A stretch of 64,000 nt of DNA from assembly GCA_036563645.1 (NCBI GenBank), contig DATCMA010000037.1:62001-126000 (forward strand), read 5' to 3'. The translations under genes were made by a program, and so were the position numbers. The number at the start of each line of letters is the position of its first letter. Positions within the stretch are counted from its first letter, which is position 1. This DNA is from DATCMA01 sp036563645. Its GTDB lineage: Bacteria; Actinomycetota; Actinomycetes; Mycobacteriales; Micromonosporaceae. Positions 8,208 through 16,636 of the stretch are shown in pieces. The notes below the pieces were generated by a model. The model ran no database searches, was not told the origin of the DNA, and worked only from the letters and a program-made list of their open reading frames with translations.

Positions 8208-10329
8208 GACCGATCCTGACTCCGCTTTCCATCCCGCGTGGCTGCCCCCAGAGGCGTTCCGCCCACTCGGCTCCCGCCGCGGTCTGGTCTACGGTAACGG
8301 GCCGCTCGTGGACACGGTCGTTGACGAGCTTGCGCGGGCCACGGCCCAGTTCGGGGGCCAGGTCCGCCGCGAGGCTCCGGTCGACACCCTCGCCGCCGGC
8401 GAGTACGACGTGGTCCTGGCGCTGCGGGATCGCGCCCCGTTGCCGGCGGAGGCGCGCGCGGTGGACGTCGCGCTCCGCCGCGACGGCGTGAGCCTCGGCC
8501 CCGAGGGCTTCGCGCTCGCCCGGGACAACGGCGTCACCACGGTGCTCGCCGACGCGCCCGCTGGGCTGCTGTACGGCATGTTCCACCTGGTCCGGCTCGG
8601 GGAGACCGCGTTCGGGGCGCCCCGCCGGCTGGAGATCCACCGGCCGGCGATGGAGCTGCGGATGCTCAATCACTGGGACAACGTGGACGTGCATCCGGTG
8701 ATGGGGCAGGTGGAGCGCGGCTACGCCGGTGGGTCGATCTTCTGGCGGGCTGGAGCGGCGCGCCGCGACTGGAATCGGGTGCGGGCGTACGCCCGGCTCC
8801 TCGCCTCGATCGGCGTCAACGCCCTGTCGGTGAACAACGTCAACGTGCACGCCACGGAAGCCCGCCTGTTGACCGACCGCCTCGCCGACGTCGCCGCGAT
8901 CGCCGACCACGTCCGCCCCTATGGGATCCGGGTGCACCTGTCGGTGAGCTTCGCCGCGCCGATCCTCCTCGGTGGGCTGCCCACCGCCGACCCCCGCGAC
9001 GAGCGGGTGCGGGCCTGGTGGGCGGAGGCCACCCGCCGGGTCTACGAGGCGATCCCGGACTTTGGCGGCTACGTCGTCAAGGCCGACTCGGAGGGGCAGC
9101 CGGGCCCGTACGCCTACGGGCGGAACCACGCCGACGGGGCGAACCTGCTCGCTGAGGCGCTGGCGCCGTACGGCGGGGTGGTGCATTGGCGCGCCTTCGT
9201 CTACAACCACCGGCAGGACTGGCGTGACCGCTCGACCGACCGCGCCCGGGCCGCCTTCGACCACTTCGCTCCCCTCGACGGCCACTTCCGGGACAACGTG
9301 ATCCTGCAGGTGAAGTACGGCCCGATGGATTTCCAACCCCGGGAGCCCATCTCGCCGGTGATCGCGGCGATGCCGCGCACGAGGTTGGCCGTTGAGCTGC
9401 AGATCACCCAGGAGTACACCGGGCAGCAGCGGCACGTCTGCTACCTCGGTCCGTTGTGGAGCGAGGTCCTGGGTTTCGGGCTGTGGGGGCCGCAGGGGCC
9501 GACGGTCGCCGACGTGGCCGCTGGCCGGGACCACGGCGGCTCCCCCTCAGTCCCCGCGGCGGCGGCGCGCGCGGCGGTGCGCGGCGGCGGCCTGGTCGGA
9601 GTGTCCAATGTGGGGGACGACTTCTTCTGGACCTACCACCCGCTGGCGCAAGCGAACCTCTACGCCTTCGGCCGGCTCGCCTGGGCGCCGGAGCTCGACC
9701 CGGCGGCGATCCTCGACGAGTGGATTTCGCTCACCTTCCCACCCGCGACCACGCGGGACCCGGAGCGCGTCCGACGGACCCTCCATGCGGTGATGGACGA
9801 CTCGTGGCGGACCTACGAGCGTTACACCGCGCCGCTGGGCGTGGGCTTCATGGTCCGCCCGGGGACCCACTACGGCCCCGACGTCGACGGCTACGAGTAC
9901 TCCCCGTGGGGCACCTACCACTTCGCCGACCGAGACGGGGTGGGTGTGGACCGCACGCGGGCGACCGGCACCGGCTTCACCGGCCAATATCCGCCCCCGT
10001 GGTCGGAAATCTATGAGTCGCGTGAGCGCTGCCCCGACGAGCTGCTGCTCTTCTTCCACCACGTGCCCTACTCGCACGTGCTGCACAGCGGCACCACGGT
10101 GATCCAGCACATCTACGACACGCACTTCGCCGGGGTGGAGGAGGTCGTCGCGATGCGACGGCGATGGCAGGAGCTGGCCGGCCTTGTGGACCCGGCGGTC
10201 GACGCGCGCGTCCGCGAGCTCCTCGACGAGCAGCTGCGCTGCGCTGAGGAGTGGCGTGACCAGATCAACACCTACTTCTTCCGCAAGTCCGGGGTGCCGG
10301 ACGCCCACGGGCGCCACATCTACCCGTAG
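8206..10329 (+). CDS. GH67 alpha-glucuronidase
   Basis: A 707-aa intracellular-type enzyme that releases 4-O-methyl-glucuronic acid from the non-reducing end of short xylo-oligosaccharides. The N-terminal beta domain (to about residue 150) precedes a TIM barrel. Catalytic landmarks of GH67 are all present: VKADSEGQPGP (general-acid Glu), QVKYGPMDFQPREP (Asp) and VELQITQEYTGQ (Glu). No signal peptide is seen, so the substrate must first be imported, which fits the ABC importer next door. The start at 8206 (MTDPDSAFHPAW) is preferred over a longer frame from 8161. It converges with the YesL-like gene. Confidence 0.93.
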   Translation: MTDPDSAFHPAWLPPEAFRPLGSRRGLVYGNGPLVDTVVDELARATAQFGGQVRREAPVDTLAAGEYDVVLALRDRAPLPAEARAVDVALRRDGVSLGPEGFALARDNGVTTVLADAPAGLLYGMFHLVRLGETAFGAPRRLEIHRPAMELRMLNHWDNVDVHPVMGQVERGYAGGSIFWRAGAARRDWNRVRAYARLLASIGVNALSVNNVNVHATEARLLTDRLADVAAIADHVRPYGIRVHLSVSFAAPILLGGLPTADPRDERVRAWWAEATRRVYEAIPDFGGYVVKADSEGQPGPYAYGRNHADGANLLAEALAPYGGVVHWRAFVYNHRQDWRDRSTDRARAAFDHFAPLDGHFRDNVILQVKYGPMDFQPREPISPVIAAMPRTRLAVELQITQEYTGQQRHVCYLGPLWSEVLGFGLWGPQGPTVADVAAGRDHGGSPSVPAAAARAAVRGGGLVGVSNVGDDFFWTYHPLAQANLYAFGRLAWAPELDPAAILDEWISLTFPPATTRDPERVRRTLHAVMDDSWRTYERYTAPLGVGFMVRPGTHYGPDVDGYEYSPWGTYHFADRDGVGVDRTRATGTGFTGQYPPPWSEIYESRERCPDELLLFFHHVPYSHVLHSGTTVIQHIYDTHFAGVEEVVAMRRRWQELAGLVDPAVDARVRELLDEQLRCAEEWRDQINTYFFRKSGVPDAHGRHIYP

Positions 10330-10332
10330 CGG

Positions 10333-10359
10333 CCGCGGGCGGCGCTCGTCCGCCCGCGG
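10333..10359. terminator. Hairpin between convergent GH67 and YesL genes
   Basis: A perfect 10-bp inverted repeat, CCGCGGGCGG / CCGCCCGCGG with a 7-base loop, begins four bases after the GH67 stop. No T-run follows. Position between convergent genes favours a terminator function. Confidence 0.6.
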
Positions 10360-10368
10360 GACGCGCAC

Positions 10369-10393
10369 CGTCGTCGCCAGGTCGGCGACGACG
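10369..10393. terminator. Second hairpin between convergent genes
   Basis: CGTCGTCGCC and GGCGACGACG form a perfect 10-bp stem around a 5-base loop, 10 bases beyond the first hairpin and about 50 bases from the stop of the minus-strand YesL gene. It may serve the minus-strand transcript. Confidence 0.5.
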
Positions 10394-10441
10394 TCGAGGT
10401 GTCGTCCCCACCGCACGGAACCGTCGTGGTGGCCGGCAGGG

Positions 10442-11125
10442 TCATGCCGTGAACTCGTCGCGGATCCGCGTGATCATCGGTCGGCTGGTCAGCAGGAGGG
10501 CCAGGCAGATCATCGAGCCGAGCAGCGCAAGCACCACCTCTGAGGCGTACGCGGTCACCGCGGCAGCGGCGACGAGGAGCAGCGCGTAGCCCACCGGCAC
10601 GCTGGGGGTGCGGAAGAGGAAGTACACGGCCAGCCGGGCCACGTCGCGCACGCGGAACACGAACAACGAACTGATGATCAGCGCGTTGATGCCCCAGAGG
10701 GTGGCGACCACCGCGATGACCACGAGCAGTCCGCCCCACCACCGAGGGACGCCGGCGGCGTCGAAGTTGGCCAGGTTCACCAAGATGATCGTCAGCCACA
10801 GCAGCAGCGGCACCCAGATCCGCAGCACTCCGCCGACGTTCATCCGATAGCCCCGCCAGAACGCGCGCGCCGGGGCGAGGTCGGTCAGGTCGGCGCGGAA
10901 CCGGTGGAGCGCGTAGACCGCGGCGGAGACCGCCGGGCCGAGGGGAAGCGCGCAGGCGAGAAAGAGGGGGATGTTGCTGGCGTCCCGATCCAACAAGATC
11001 ATCGGGATCCACCCGGGCAGCATGGCGAGCGCCAGCAACACGTCGATCACCAGCAGGGTGTAGATCAGGGCGTAGGCCCGGGACAGCGGTCCCTCACCGA
11101 ACGCGCGCCGCGATCCGTCGCTCAT
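10442..11125 (-). CDS. YesL-like (DUF624) membrane protein
   Basis: A 227-aa membrane protein with about five or six hydrophobic helices, for example YALIYTLLVIDVLLALAML, IWVPLLLWLTIILVNL and WWGGLLVVIAVVATLWGI. The overall pattern (FGEGPLSRAYALIYTLL, FWRGYRMNVGG, FRVRDVARLAVYFLF) matches DUF624/YesL, a family repeatedly found with polysaccharide-utilisation ABC importers such as the rhamnogalacturonan operon of Bacillus. Its biochemical role is unknown. The ATG overlaps the GH39 stop by four bases (ATGA), making it the last gene of the transporter/GH39 operon. Confidence 0.85.
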   Translation of the reverse strand: MSDGSRRAFGEGPLSRAYALIYTLLVIDVLLALAMLPGWIPMILLDRDASNIPLFLACALPLGPAVSAAVYALHRFRADLTDLAPARAFWRGYRMNVGGVLRIWVPLLLWLTIILVNLANFDAAGVPRWWGGLLVVIAVVATLWGINALIISSLFVFRVRDVARLAVYFLFRTPSVPVGYALLLVAAAAVTAYASEVVLALLGSMICLALLLTSRPMITRIRDEFTA

Positions 11126-12654
11126 CGTCCATCCGCGTGGGTCGGAGGCTGGCCGAGCAACCGGGCGTCATCCCACCACGGCGGTGTCTCGTCGCAGACC
11201 GGGGTGAGCTCGACCAAGGTCACCTCGTGTCGGGCCAACGTGAGATCCAGATTGACCCGTCCCCCCTCGATCGACAACCGGCGGTGGTGCCGCGCCGGCT
11301 CCGCCGCCTCCCGCAGCGCCTCGAGCTGCCACGGCCGCGGAGAGCGCGGCCGGCCCATCTCGCACCACGCGGTCCACGCGTTGCCCACCTCCTCGTTGAC
11401 CGTCGACCGCAGGACGAACGCCGATCCGCGCTCCGCGCTCCCCAGCGGGATGGACAGCGCCAGGTCGTGCCGCTCCACCGGGTCGCGCCCGGTGACGTCA
11501 ACCGGCGCCCACGCCAGCACGGTCACCCGGCCGTCCCCGTGTCGGGTCACGAGGTGGTCCTCCCCACGGGCCAGCACCTCGTCGCCCATCCGCGCCATGA
11601 AGGCGTAGAGGTGGTAGGTGGGCTTCTTGATTTGCCGGTGGGTGAGCAGGCCGAATCCGCCGTGGAACAGCGCGGTGGGGACCCCGACCTCCTCGAACAC
11701 GTCGCTGAACGTCCAGTACGAGAAGGAGTCCACCAGCTCCCCGCCGGCGGCGAGCACCGGGGCGAGGTAGGCCGCGTGGAACGCGGTGTCGTGGATGGGG
11801 TTGTCCGGCCGGTACGAGGAGTTGAACTCCGTGATGTGCACCGGGAGCCCGGCGAGGGGCGTGCCGCGTAGCAGCTTCCGCGGGGTGGCGAACTGCTCCA
11901 GCAGGTTCGCGGCGGGTTTGAGGGTCTGGTAGACCCCGAACGGCACGTGCTGTGCCGGCCCGGCGGTGTAGGCGTGCTTGCTGATGAAGTCCACCGGGAT
12001 TCCGCGGTCGGCGACGAACTCCGCGAACGCCACAAGCCACTCGTCCGCGCCCGGGGAGATGGCGGGGCCGCCGACCTGGAGCGAGGCGTCGACCTCCTTG
12101 ACCGCGGTAGCGGTCACCTCGTAGAGGCGGTGGTACGCGTCCCGGTCCGCGCCCACCCAGAACTGGGTGAGGTTCGGCTCGTTCCACACCTCGATCGGCC
12201 ACTGGCGCACCTGGTCGAGGCCGTACCGGTCCACGAGGTGCGCGATGGTCGCCCGGACGAGCTCCGCCCACGCGCGCCAGGAGCGCGGCGGCGTGATATT
12301 GCCTCGCCACCAGAAGACCGTGTCGTCCCCGCTGGCGAGCTCCACCGGCATGAAGCTCAGCTCCACAAAGGGCGCGATGCCGAGCTCGAGGTACGCGTCG
12401 ATCACTTGATCGACGTAGGTGAAGCAGTAGTGCACCCGCCGCGTCCCCTCGTACTCGTACGGCCGGTAGACCCCGACCCCGTCGCTGAGCAACCCGTGGC
12501 CACGGATGTACCGGAAGCCAATCTCGCGCTGCACGAGCGCGAGGGACTCTTGGTAGTCACGGCGGAGGGCCAAGTCGAATCGACCCGTGCCGACACAGGT
12601 GCGCCACGCGGCACCCAACCGTCCACTGGGGTGCTCGGGAACAGTAATCCGCAT
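11122..12654 (-). CDS. GH39 beta-xylosidase
   Basis: A 510-aa retaining glycosidase of family 39 that removes xylose from xylo-oligosaccharides. The (beta/alpha)8 barrel carries the acid/base glutamate in WPIEVWNEPNLTQFW and the nucleophile in VHITEFNSSYRPD; the TFSDVFEE segment closes the barrel, with a C-terminal beta-sandwich after about residue 350. No signal peptide is present, so it should act in the cytoplasm with the GH67 enzyme on imported decorated xylo-oligosaccharides. It follows the binding-protein gene after a 91-base gap that contains a strong hairpin, so it may be expressed at a lower level than the transporter. Confidence 0.92.
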   Translation of the reverse strand: MRITVPEHPSGRLGAAWRTCVGTGRFDLALRRDYQESLALVQREIGFRYIRGHGLLSDGVGVYRPYEYEGTRRVHYCFTYVDQVIDAYLELGIAPFVELSFMPVELASGDDTVFWWRGNITPPRSWRAWAELVRATIAHLVDRYGLDQVRQWPIEVWNEPNLTQFWVGADRDAYHRLYEVTATAVKEVDASLQVGGPAISPGADEWLVAFAEFVADRGIPVDFISKHAYTAGPAQHVPFGVYQTLKPAANLLEQFATPRKLLRGTPLAGLPVHITEFNSSYRPDNPIHDTAFHAAYLAPVLAAGGELVDSFSYWTFSDVFEEVGVPTALFHGGFGLLTHRQIKKPTYHLYAFMARMGDEVLARGEDHLVTRHGDGRVTVLAWAPVDVTGRDPVERHDLALSIPLGSAERGSAFVLRSTVNEEVGNAWTAWCEMGRPRSPRPWQLEALREAAEPARHHRRLSIEGGRVNLDLTLARHEVTLVELTPVCDETPPWWDDARLLGQPPTHADGR

Positions 12655-12697
12655 GCCCTCGTCCTTCGCGGGATGCCGTACCGGCGGCCAGCAGGGC

Positions 12698-12731
12698 GAT
12701 CCGGCCGCGCCCAGGTGAGCGCGGCCGGATC
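12698..12731 (-). terminator. Intra-operon hairpin between binding protein and GH39
   Basis: A perfect 12-bp inverted repeat, GATCCGGCCGCG / CGCGGCCGGATC, with a 10-base loop, lies about 15 bases after the binding-protein stop. It lacks a T-run. It could be an attenuator or a 3' mRNA stabiliser that lets the binding protein accumulate above the downstream enzymes. Confidence 0.6.
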
Positions 12732-12745
12732 CGGGAGGGGGACGA

Positions 12746-14386
12746 TCAGCCGTGCTTCTCCTTGTAGCGCTGGTACGCCCGGTTCACGATGTCGACGTAC
12801 TCGTCCATGTGCTTGCCCTTGAGCTCATTGACGTAGGCGTCCCACTCGCTCAGCGGGCGCTGGCCCAGCGCGAACTTGAGGGTGTTCTGGTTGACGTGGT
12901 CCTGCAGGGCGGTCTCCCACAGCGTCACCTGCTCCCGCTCGTCCTCGCTGAGCGGGTACGGCGGCGGCAGCGTCCGGTTCGGCCGCTCATTCATGAGCTT
13001 CTGGAACTCCAGCTCCTCCTCCGAGAAGAAGGACTGGACGAGCTCCAGCTTGCCGCCGTAGGCGAAGACGCCGTTGTAGAAGCCGAAGTCCTTCTGCAGG
13101 TGCTTGGTGCCCTTCGGGTTCAGCCCGACCACGTCGACATCCGGGGCGAGGCGCCGCTTGCCGGAGGCGTCCTTGGTGTAGGTGACGCCTTCGACACCCC
13201 ACTTGGCGAACTCCTGGCCCTCGTCGGAGTACCAGAGCCAGTCGATGAACTGCATCATCGCCACGAAGTGCTTGCTCTGGCGGGCCTTCGCCGAAATCAT
13301 CAGGCCGTTCTCCAACCGCGAGGCCGGGTTGATCGCGCCGGCGGAGCCGATCGGCAGCGGAATCTTGGCGATCCTGGCCTTCGGGTTGGTCTTCGCCAGG
13401 TCAGGCCGGTAGTCGTTGACGATGTTCTGGGCGTTGGTGCTGATCACAAAGGACTTGCCGGAGGCGAGCTTCCGCCGCGCCTCGTCATCGGTCTGTGTGA
13501 AGGTCTCCGGGTCGAGCAGCCCTTCTGACACCAGCTTGTTCAGGTACTCGAGGATCTTCTTCCACTGCTCGGAGGCGTAGGTGTAGAAGAACTTGCCCTC
13601 CTTCGGGTCCCAGGAGACGTGCTGGAAGTTCCAGCCCGCGCCCTCCAGGCCGTTGGTGACCGCCAGGAGGTTGAGCAGGTTTCCGGCCGGGTGCGGCTTG
13701 CTGAAGCGGTCCGACAGGGGGTACGAGTTCGGGTACTTCCGCTTCATCGCCTTGAGGACCTCGTACAGCTCGTCCCATGTCGTCGGGACCGCGAGGTTGA
13801 GCTCCTCAAGGACGTCCATGCGCATCGCGAGGGTGTAGTCCTGCCACGGCTTCTCGTGCAGGCCGGGCAAGACGTAGAACTTGCCGTCCTCCTGGCGTAG
13901 GGTGTCCAGCTCCGGCCAGAGATTCCACTTCTCGACCTTGTCCTTGAAGTTCGGCATCAGGTCGATGTAGTCGCTGACCGGCAGGATGGCGCCCGAGGCG
14001 ACGAATTGCCGCTCCTGACCGGGATAGGTCTTCGAGATGATGAACGGGGCGTCGCCGGCGCTAATGAGCACGCTCCGCTTCTGCTCGTAGTCGCTCAGCG
14101 GGACGGCGACCTTCTCCAGGGTGACGTTGGTCCGCTTCTTCAATTCGGACCAGAACAGCCAGTCCTCGTTGAGCTGGTAGTTGGGGTGGTTGTTGTACAG
14201 GATGGAGAAGGTCAGCGGCTCGGTAGCCCTGAATTGGACCCCGACACCGTAATTGTCCATCGCGCCGACACGGTGTTCGGACAGGTCGCTCTCGCCAGAC
14301 GAATCATCGCCGCCGCAGGCCGCGAGGCCAACGATGAGCGTGCTGGCCGCGACCACTGCTATCCGGCGTAGTGAATCGCGGAGCAT
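12746..14386 (-). CDS. ABC importer substrate-binding lipoprotein (LplA/YtcQ-like)
   Basis: A 546-aa extracellular solute-binding protein. The start at ATG 14386 is chosen for a GGAAGGAG six bases upstream, rather than the in-frame ATG at 14413. A lipoprotein signal peptide runs to the lipobox VGLAAC, followed by a GGDDSSGES linker. The large size and motifs such as WDLYEVLKA-type 'TTWDELYEVLKAMK', 'RMDVLEELNL' and 'QFIDWLWYSDEGQEFAKWG' are typical of the Lpl/Ytc subgroup that binds oligosaccharides. With GH67 and GH39 around it, aldouronic acids or xylo-oligosaccharides are the likely ligands (inference). No ATPase gene is in the window, so a shared MsmK/UgpC-type ATPase elsewhere must energise the importer. 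Confidence 0.92.
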   Translation of the reverse strand: MLRDSLRRIAVVAASTLIVGLAACGGDDSSGESDLSEHRVGAMDNYGVGVQFRATEPLTFSILYNNHPNYQLNEDWLFWSELKKRTNVTLEKVAVPLSDYEQKRSVLISAGDAPFIISKTYPGQERQFVASGAILPVSDYIDLMPNFKDKVEKWNLWPELDTLRQEDGKFYVLPGLHEKPWQDYTLAMRMDVLEELNLAVPTTWDELYEVLKAMKRKYPNSYPLSDRFSKPHPAGNLLNLLAVTNGLEGAGWNFQHVSWDPKEGKFFYTYASEQWKKILEYLNKLVSEGLLDPETFTQTDDEARRKLASGKSFVISTNAQNIVNDYRPDLAKTNPKARIAKIPLPIGSAGAINPASRLENGLMISAKARQSKHFVAMMQFIDWLWYSDEGQEFAKWGVEGVTYTKDASGKRRLAPDVDVVGLNPKGTKHLQKDFGFYNGVFAYGGKLELVQSFFSEEELEFQKLMNERPNRTLPPPYPLSEDEREQVTLWETALQDHVNQNTLKFALGQRPLSEWDAYVNELKGKHMDEYVDIVNRAYQRYKEKHG

Positions 14387-14432
14387 CGCACTCCTTCCCA
14401 GGAAATGTGTCATCGCGGGGGAAAATGCGCGA

Positions 14433-14440
14433 ATCGTTAT
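14433..14440. promoter_or_regulatory. Possible regulator half-site upstream of the binding-protein gene
   Basis: ATCGTTAT, overlapping the permease stop codon, is identical to one half of the perfect palindrome at 16500-16513 in the operon promoter region. It sits 47 bases upstream of the binding-protein start. A single 8-bp match is weak evidence. Confidence 0.25.
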
Positions 14441-15387
14441 CCCTTCACGGCGCCGAGCATGATGCCGGTGACGAAATACCGTTGGATGAAGGGATAGACC
14501 ATGACGATCGGCAGCATGGTGAGCACGATCGTCACCGACTGGATGGTGGCGGCGGACTGCACCACGTCGGCACCGCTGCCCAGGCCTCCCGCGGTGGAGG
14601 TGGCGTCACTCGCGCCCGCGATGAGGTTCCTGAGGTAGACGGTGACCGGGAACAGGTCCAGCCGGTCCATGTAGAGGAAGGCGCTAAACCACGAGTTCCA
14701 GAAGGAGACCGCGTAGAACAGCACCATCGTGGCGATGATCGCCTTCGACAGTGGAATGACAATGTGCCAGAGGGTGCCGTAGGTATTCAGGCCATCGACC
14801 GCGGCCGCCTCCTCCAACTCCGTGGGCAAGCTCTCGAAGAAGGCCTTCATCACCAGCAGGTTGAAAACGTTGATCGCGTTCGGCAGCGCGATCGCCCATA
14901 CCGTGTTCTTCAGGCCGAGACTGGTGACGAGCACGTAGTTCGGAATCAGACCGCCGGAAAAGAACATCGTGAAGACGGCGATTCCGATGAGGAAGTTGCG
15001 CCCCTTGAGGTGCTTCTTCGACAGCACGTATGCGTAACAGGTGGTGAGCACGACCGCGATGGCCGTCGAGACGACCGTGTACACCACCGTGTTGCGGTAG
15101 TTGATCCAGAAGAGCTCGTCGCGCATGACGAGCTTGTAGGCCTCAAGGTTGAATCCCTTCGGAATGAGGTGCACCTCGCCGGCCATGATGTACGCGTTGT
15201 CGCTGAACGACCGGGCGATGATGTTCCCGAAGGGATACAGCGTCACCACGACAACGCCCGTGAGGATGATGGCGTTGAACACTTGGAAGACGCGGTAGCC
15301 GCGACTCGGCCGCGGGCCACGCAAACGCCGGGGCGTGAGCTGGTGCGGCGCCCCAGCACGACTCTGAGCGATATCGACGGTCACCAC
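14437..15387 (-). CDS. Carbohydrate ABC transporter permease (YtcP/LplC-like)
   Basis: A 316-aa inner-membrane permease of the MalG type. About six transmembrane helices are visible, beginning with VFQVFNAIILTGVVVVTLYP, and the EAA loop appears as ELEEAAAVDGLNTYGTLWHIVIPLSK. The ending PFIQRYFVTGIMLGAVKG is characteristic of the YtcP/LplC group. The GTG start at 15387 overlaps the stop of the upstream permease, so the two are coupled. It forms the channel with that partner for import of an oligosaccharide, presumably xylan-derived. Confidence 0.93.
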   Translation of the reverse strand: MVTVDIAQSRAGAPHQLTPRRLRGPRPSRGYRVFQVFNAIILTGVVVVTLYPFGNIIARSFSDNAYIMAGEVHLIPKGFNLEAYKLVMRDELFWINYRNTVVYTVVSTAIAVVLTTCYAYVLSKKHLKGRNFLIGIAVFTMFFSGGLIPNYVLVTSLGLKNTVWAIALPNAINVFNLLVMKAFFESLPTELEEAAAVDGLNTYGTLWHIVIPLSKAIIATMVLFYAVSFWNSWFSAFLYMDRLDLFPVTVYLRNLIAGASDATSTAGGLGSGADVVQSAATIQSVTIVLTMLPIVMVYPFIQRYFVTGIMLGAVKG

Positions 15388-16364
15388 AGGCTTGTCCCCA
15401 CCGCGCGCCGCGAGATGACGTTCGCCGTCAGCACCAGGACCAGGCCGATGACGGCCTCGAACAGGCCGATCGCTGCGGCGTAGCTGAGATTTCCGGAGAC
15501 GATGCCGACGCGGTACAGGTACGTGGAGATCACGTCGGCGGTCGGATAGGTCAACGGGTTGTACAGCAGCAGGATCTTCTCGAAGCCCACCGCCATGAAG
15601 GTGCCGATGTTGAGGATGAGCAGCGTCACCATGGTGGGCCGGATACCGGGCAACGTGACGTGCCAGATCTGCCGCCAGCGGTTCGCGCCGTCGATTGTGG
15701 CCGCCTCATAGAGCTCGTGGTCGATCGTGGTCAACGCGGCGAGGTAGAGGATCGTGCCCCAGCCGACGGTTTGCCAGATCTCCGACGAGACATAGATTGT
15801 TCGGAACCACTCTGGACGCTGGAGGAACGGAATCGGCTCGCCGCCGAAGGCCTTCACCAGCTGGTTCACCGTGCCGTCGATGGACAGCAGCTGCATGACC
15901 ATCGCGGCGACCACGACGATGGACAGGAAGTGTGGCAGGTACGACACCGACTGAACGAACCGTTTGAGGAAGCGGGTCCGTACCTCGTTGAGGAGGAGTG
16001 CCAGCACGATCGGCAGGGGGAAGCAGAAGAACAGGGTCAGCCCGCCGATGATCAACGTGTTGGTGAAGACCTTCCAGAAGGTCGGGTCGCTCATGAAGAG
16101 GCGGAAGTAGCGCAGCCCTACCCAGTACTCGCCGTAGATGCTTCCGCCCGGGCGGTATCGCCGGAAGGCAATGACGTTCCCGAGCATCGGCAGGTACCGG
16201 AAGATCAGGAAGAAGAGCAGCGGCAAGATCGCCAGGGAGTAGAGCTGCCAGTCCCGGCGCAAGGCTCGCCGCCAACTTCGGGCGTGCGGGCGGTAGCCCG
16301 ACGCTGGCGTTGCCTGCGGCGAAGGCCGTGGGACATCCGCCTTCACCGACACACGTCCAGTCAT
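15381..16364 (-). CDS. Carbohydrate ABC transporter permease (LplB/YtcO-like)
   Basis: A 327-aa MalF-type permease. The start at ATG 16364 (MTGRVSVKADV) has a GGAGAGG ribosome-binding site; the frame remains open to 16463 but lacks a good site there. After a polar N-terminus come about six helices (LYSLAILPLLFFLIFRYLP at the first) and the EAA loop ELYEAATIDGANRWRQIWHVTLPGI. VGLRYFRLFMSDPTFWKVFTNT-type sequence places it in the LplB branch. First gene of the importer/GH39/YesL operon, divergent from the LacI regulator. Confidence 0.93.
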   Translation of the reverse strand: MTGRVSVKADVPRPSPQATPASGYRPHARSWRRALRRDWQLYSLAILPLLFFLIFRYLPMLGNVIAFRRYRPGGSIYGEYWVGLRYFRLFMSDPTFWKVFTNTLIIGGLTLFFCFPLPIVLALLLNEVRTRFLKRFVQSVSYLPHFLSIVVVAAMVMQLLSIDGTVNQLVKAFGGEPIPFLQRPEWFRTIYVSSEIWQTVGWGTILYLAALTTIDHELYEAATIDGANRWRQIWHVTLPGIRPTMVTLLILNIGTFMAVGFEKILLLYNPLTYPTADVISTYLYRVGIVSGNLSYAAAIGLFEAVIGLVLVLTANVISRRAVGTSLW

Positions 16365-16426
16365 GCCACCTCTCCAGTTGGGTGGTGCCTCGTCCGACCG
16401 ACCAGCGACGGTGACGGCCCGGCGAG

Positions 16427-16438
16427 CGAAAACTTTCG
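16427..16438. promoter_or_regulatory. Operator candidate CGAAAACTTTCG
   Basis: CGAAAACTTTCG is a near-perfect inverted repeat 63 bases upstream of the permease start. A matching element (CGAAACTTTCG) lies at 16605-16615 before lacI. CGAAA-type repeats have been tied to xylanase-gene regulators in streptomycetes; the link here is inference from similarity and context. Confidence 0.5.
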
Positions 16439-16499
16439 GAACTTCTTCGGTATGTGGCGGCAACTTAGGCAGCTGCTGGAAGGTGTGTCAAGGCTCTCA

Positions 16500-16513
16500 A
16501 TAACGATCGTTAT
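16500..16513. promoter_or_regulatory. Perfect 14-bp palindrome, LacI-type operator candidate
   Basis: ATAACGATCGTTAT is a perfect palindrome in the middle of the divergent promoter region between the importer operon and the LacI gene. Size and symmetry fit a LacI/GalR-family operator, and its position would let one dimer act on both promoters. Confidence 0.65.
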
Positions 16514-16604
16514 CTTTGGGACTCTCTTGATCCAAGACTCAGGCAGCCGCCTGACACACGGTCTTCACACGGACACTCCCGAGCACGCGGTGCTAGGGTG
16601 ACCT

Positions 16605-16615
16605 CGAAACTTTCG
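16605..16615. promoter_or_regulatory. Operator candidate CGAAACTTTCG before lacI
   Basis: CGAAACTTTCG is an odd-length inverted repeat (CGAAA-C-TTTCG) 22 bases upstream of the regulator's ATG, suited to autoregulation. It is nearly identical to the element at 16427. Confidence 0.5.
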
Positions 16616-16636
16616 GTCGAGCTGGGTGAGGTTTCG

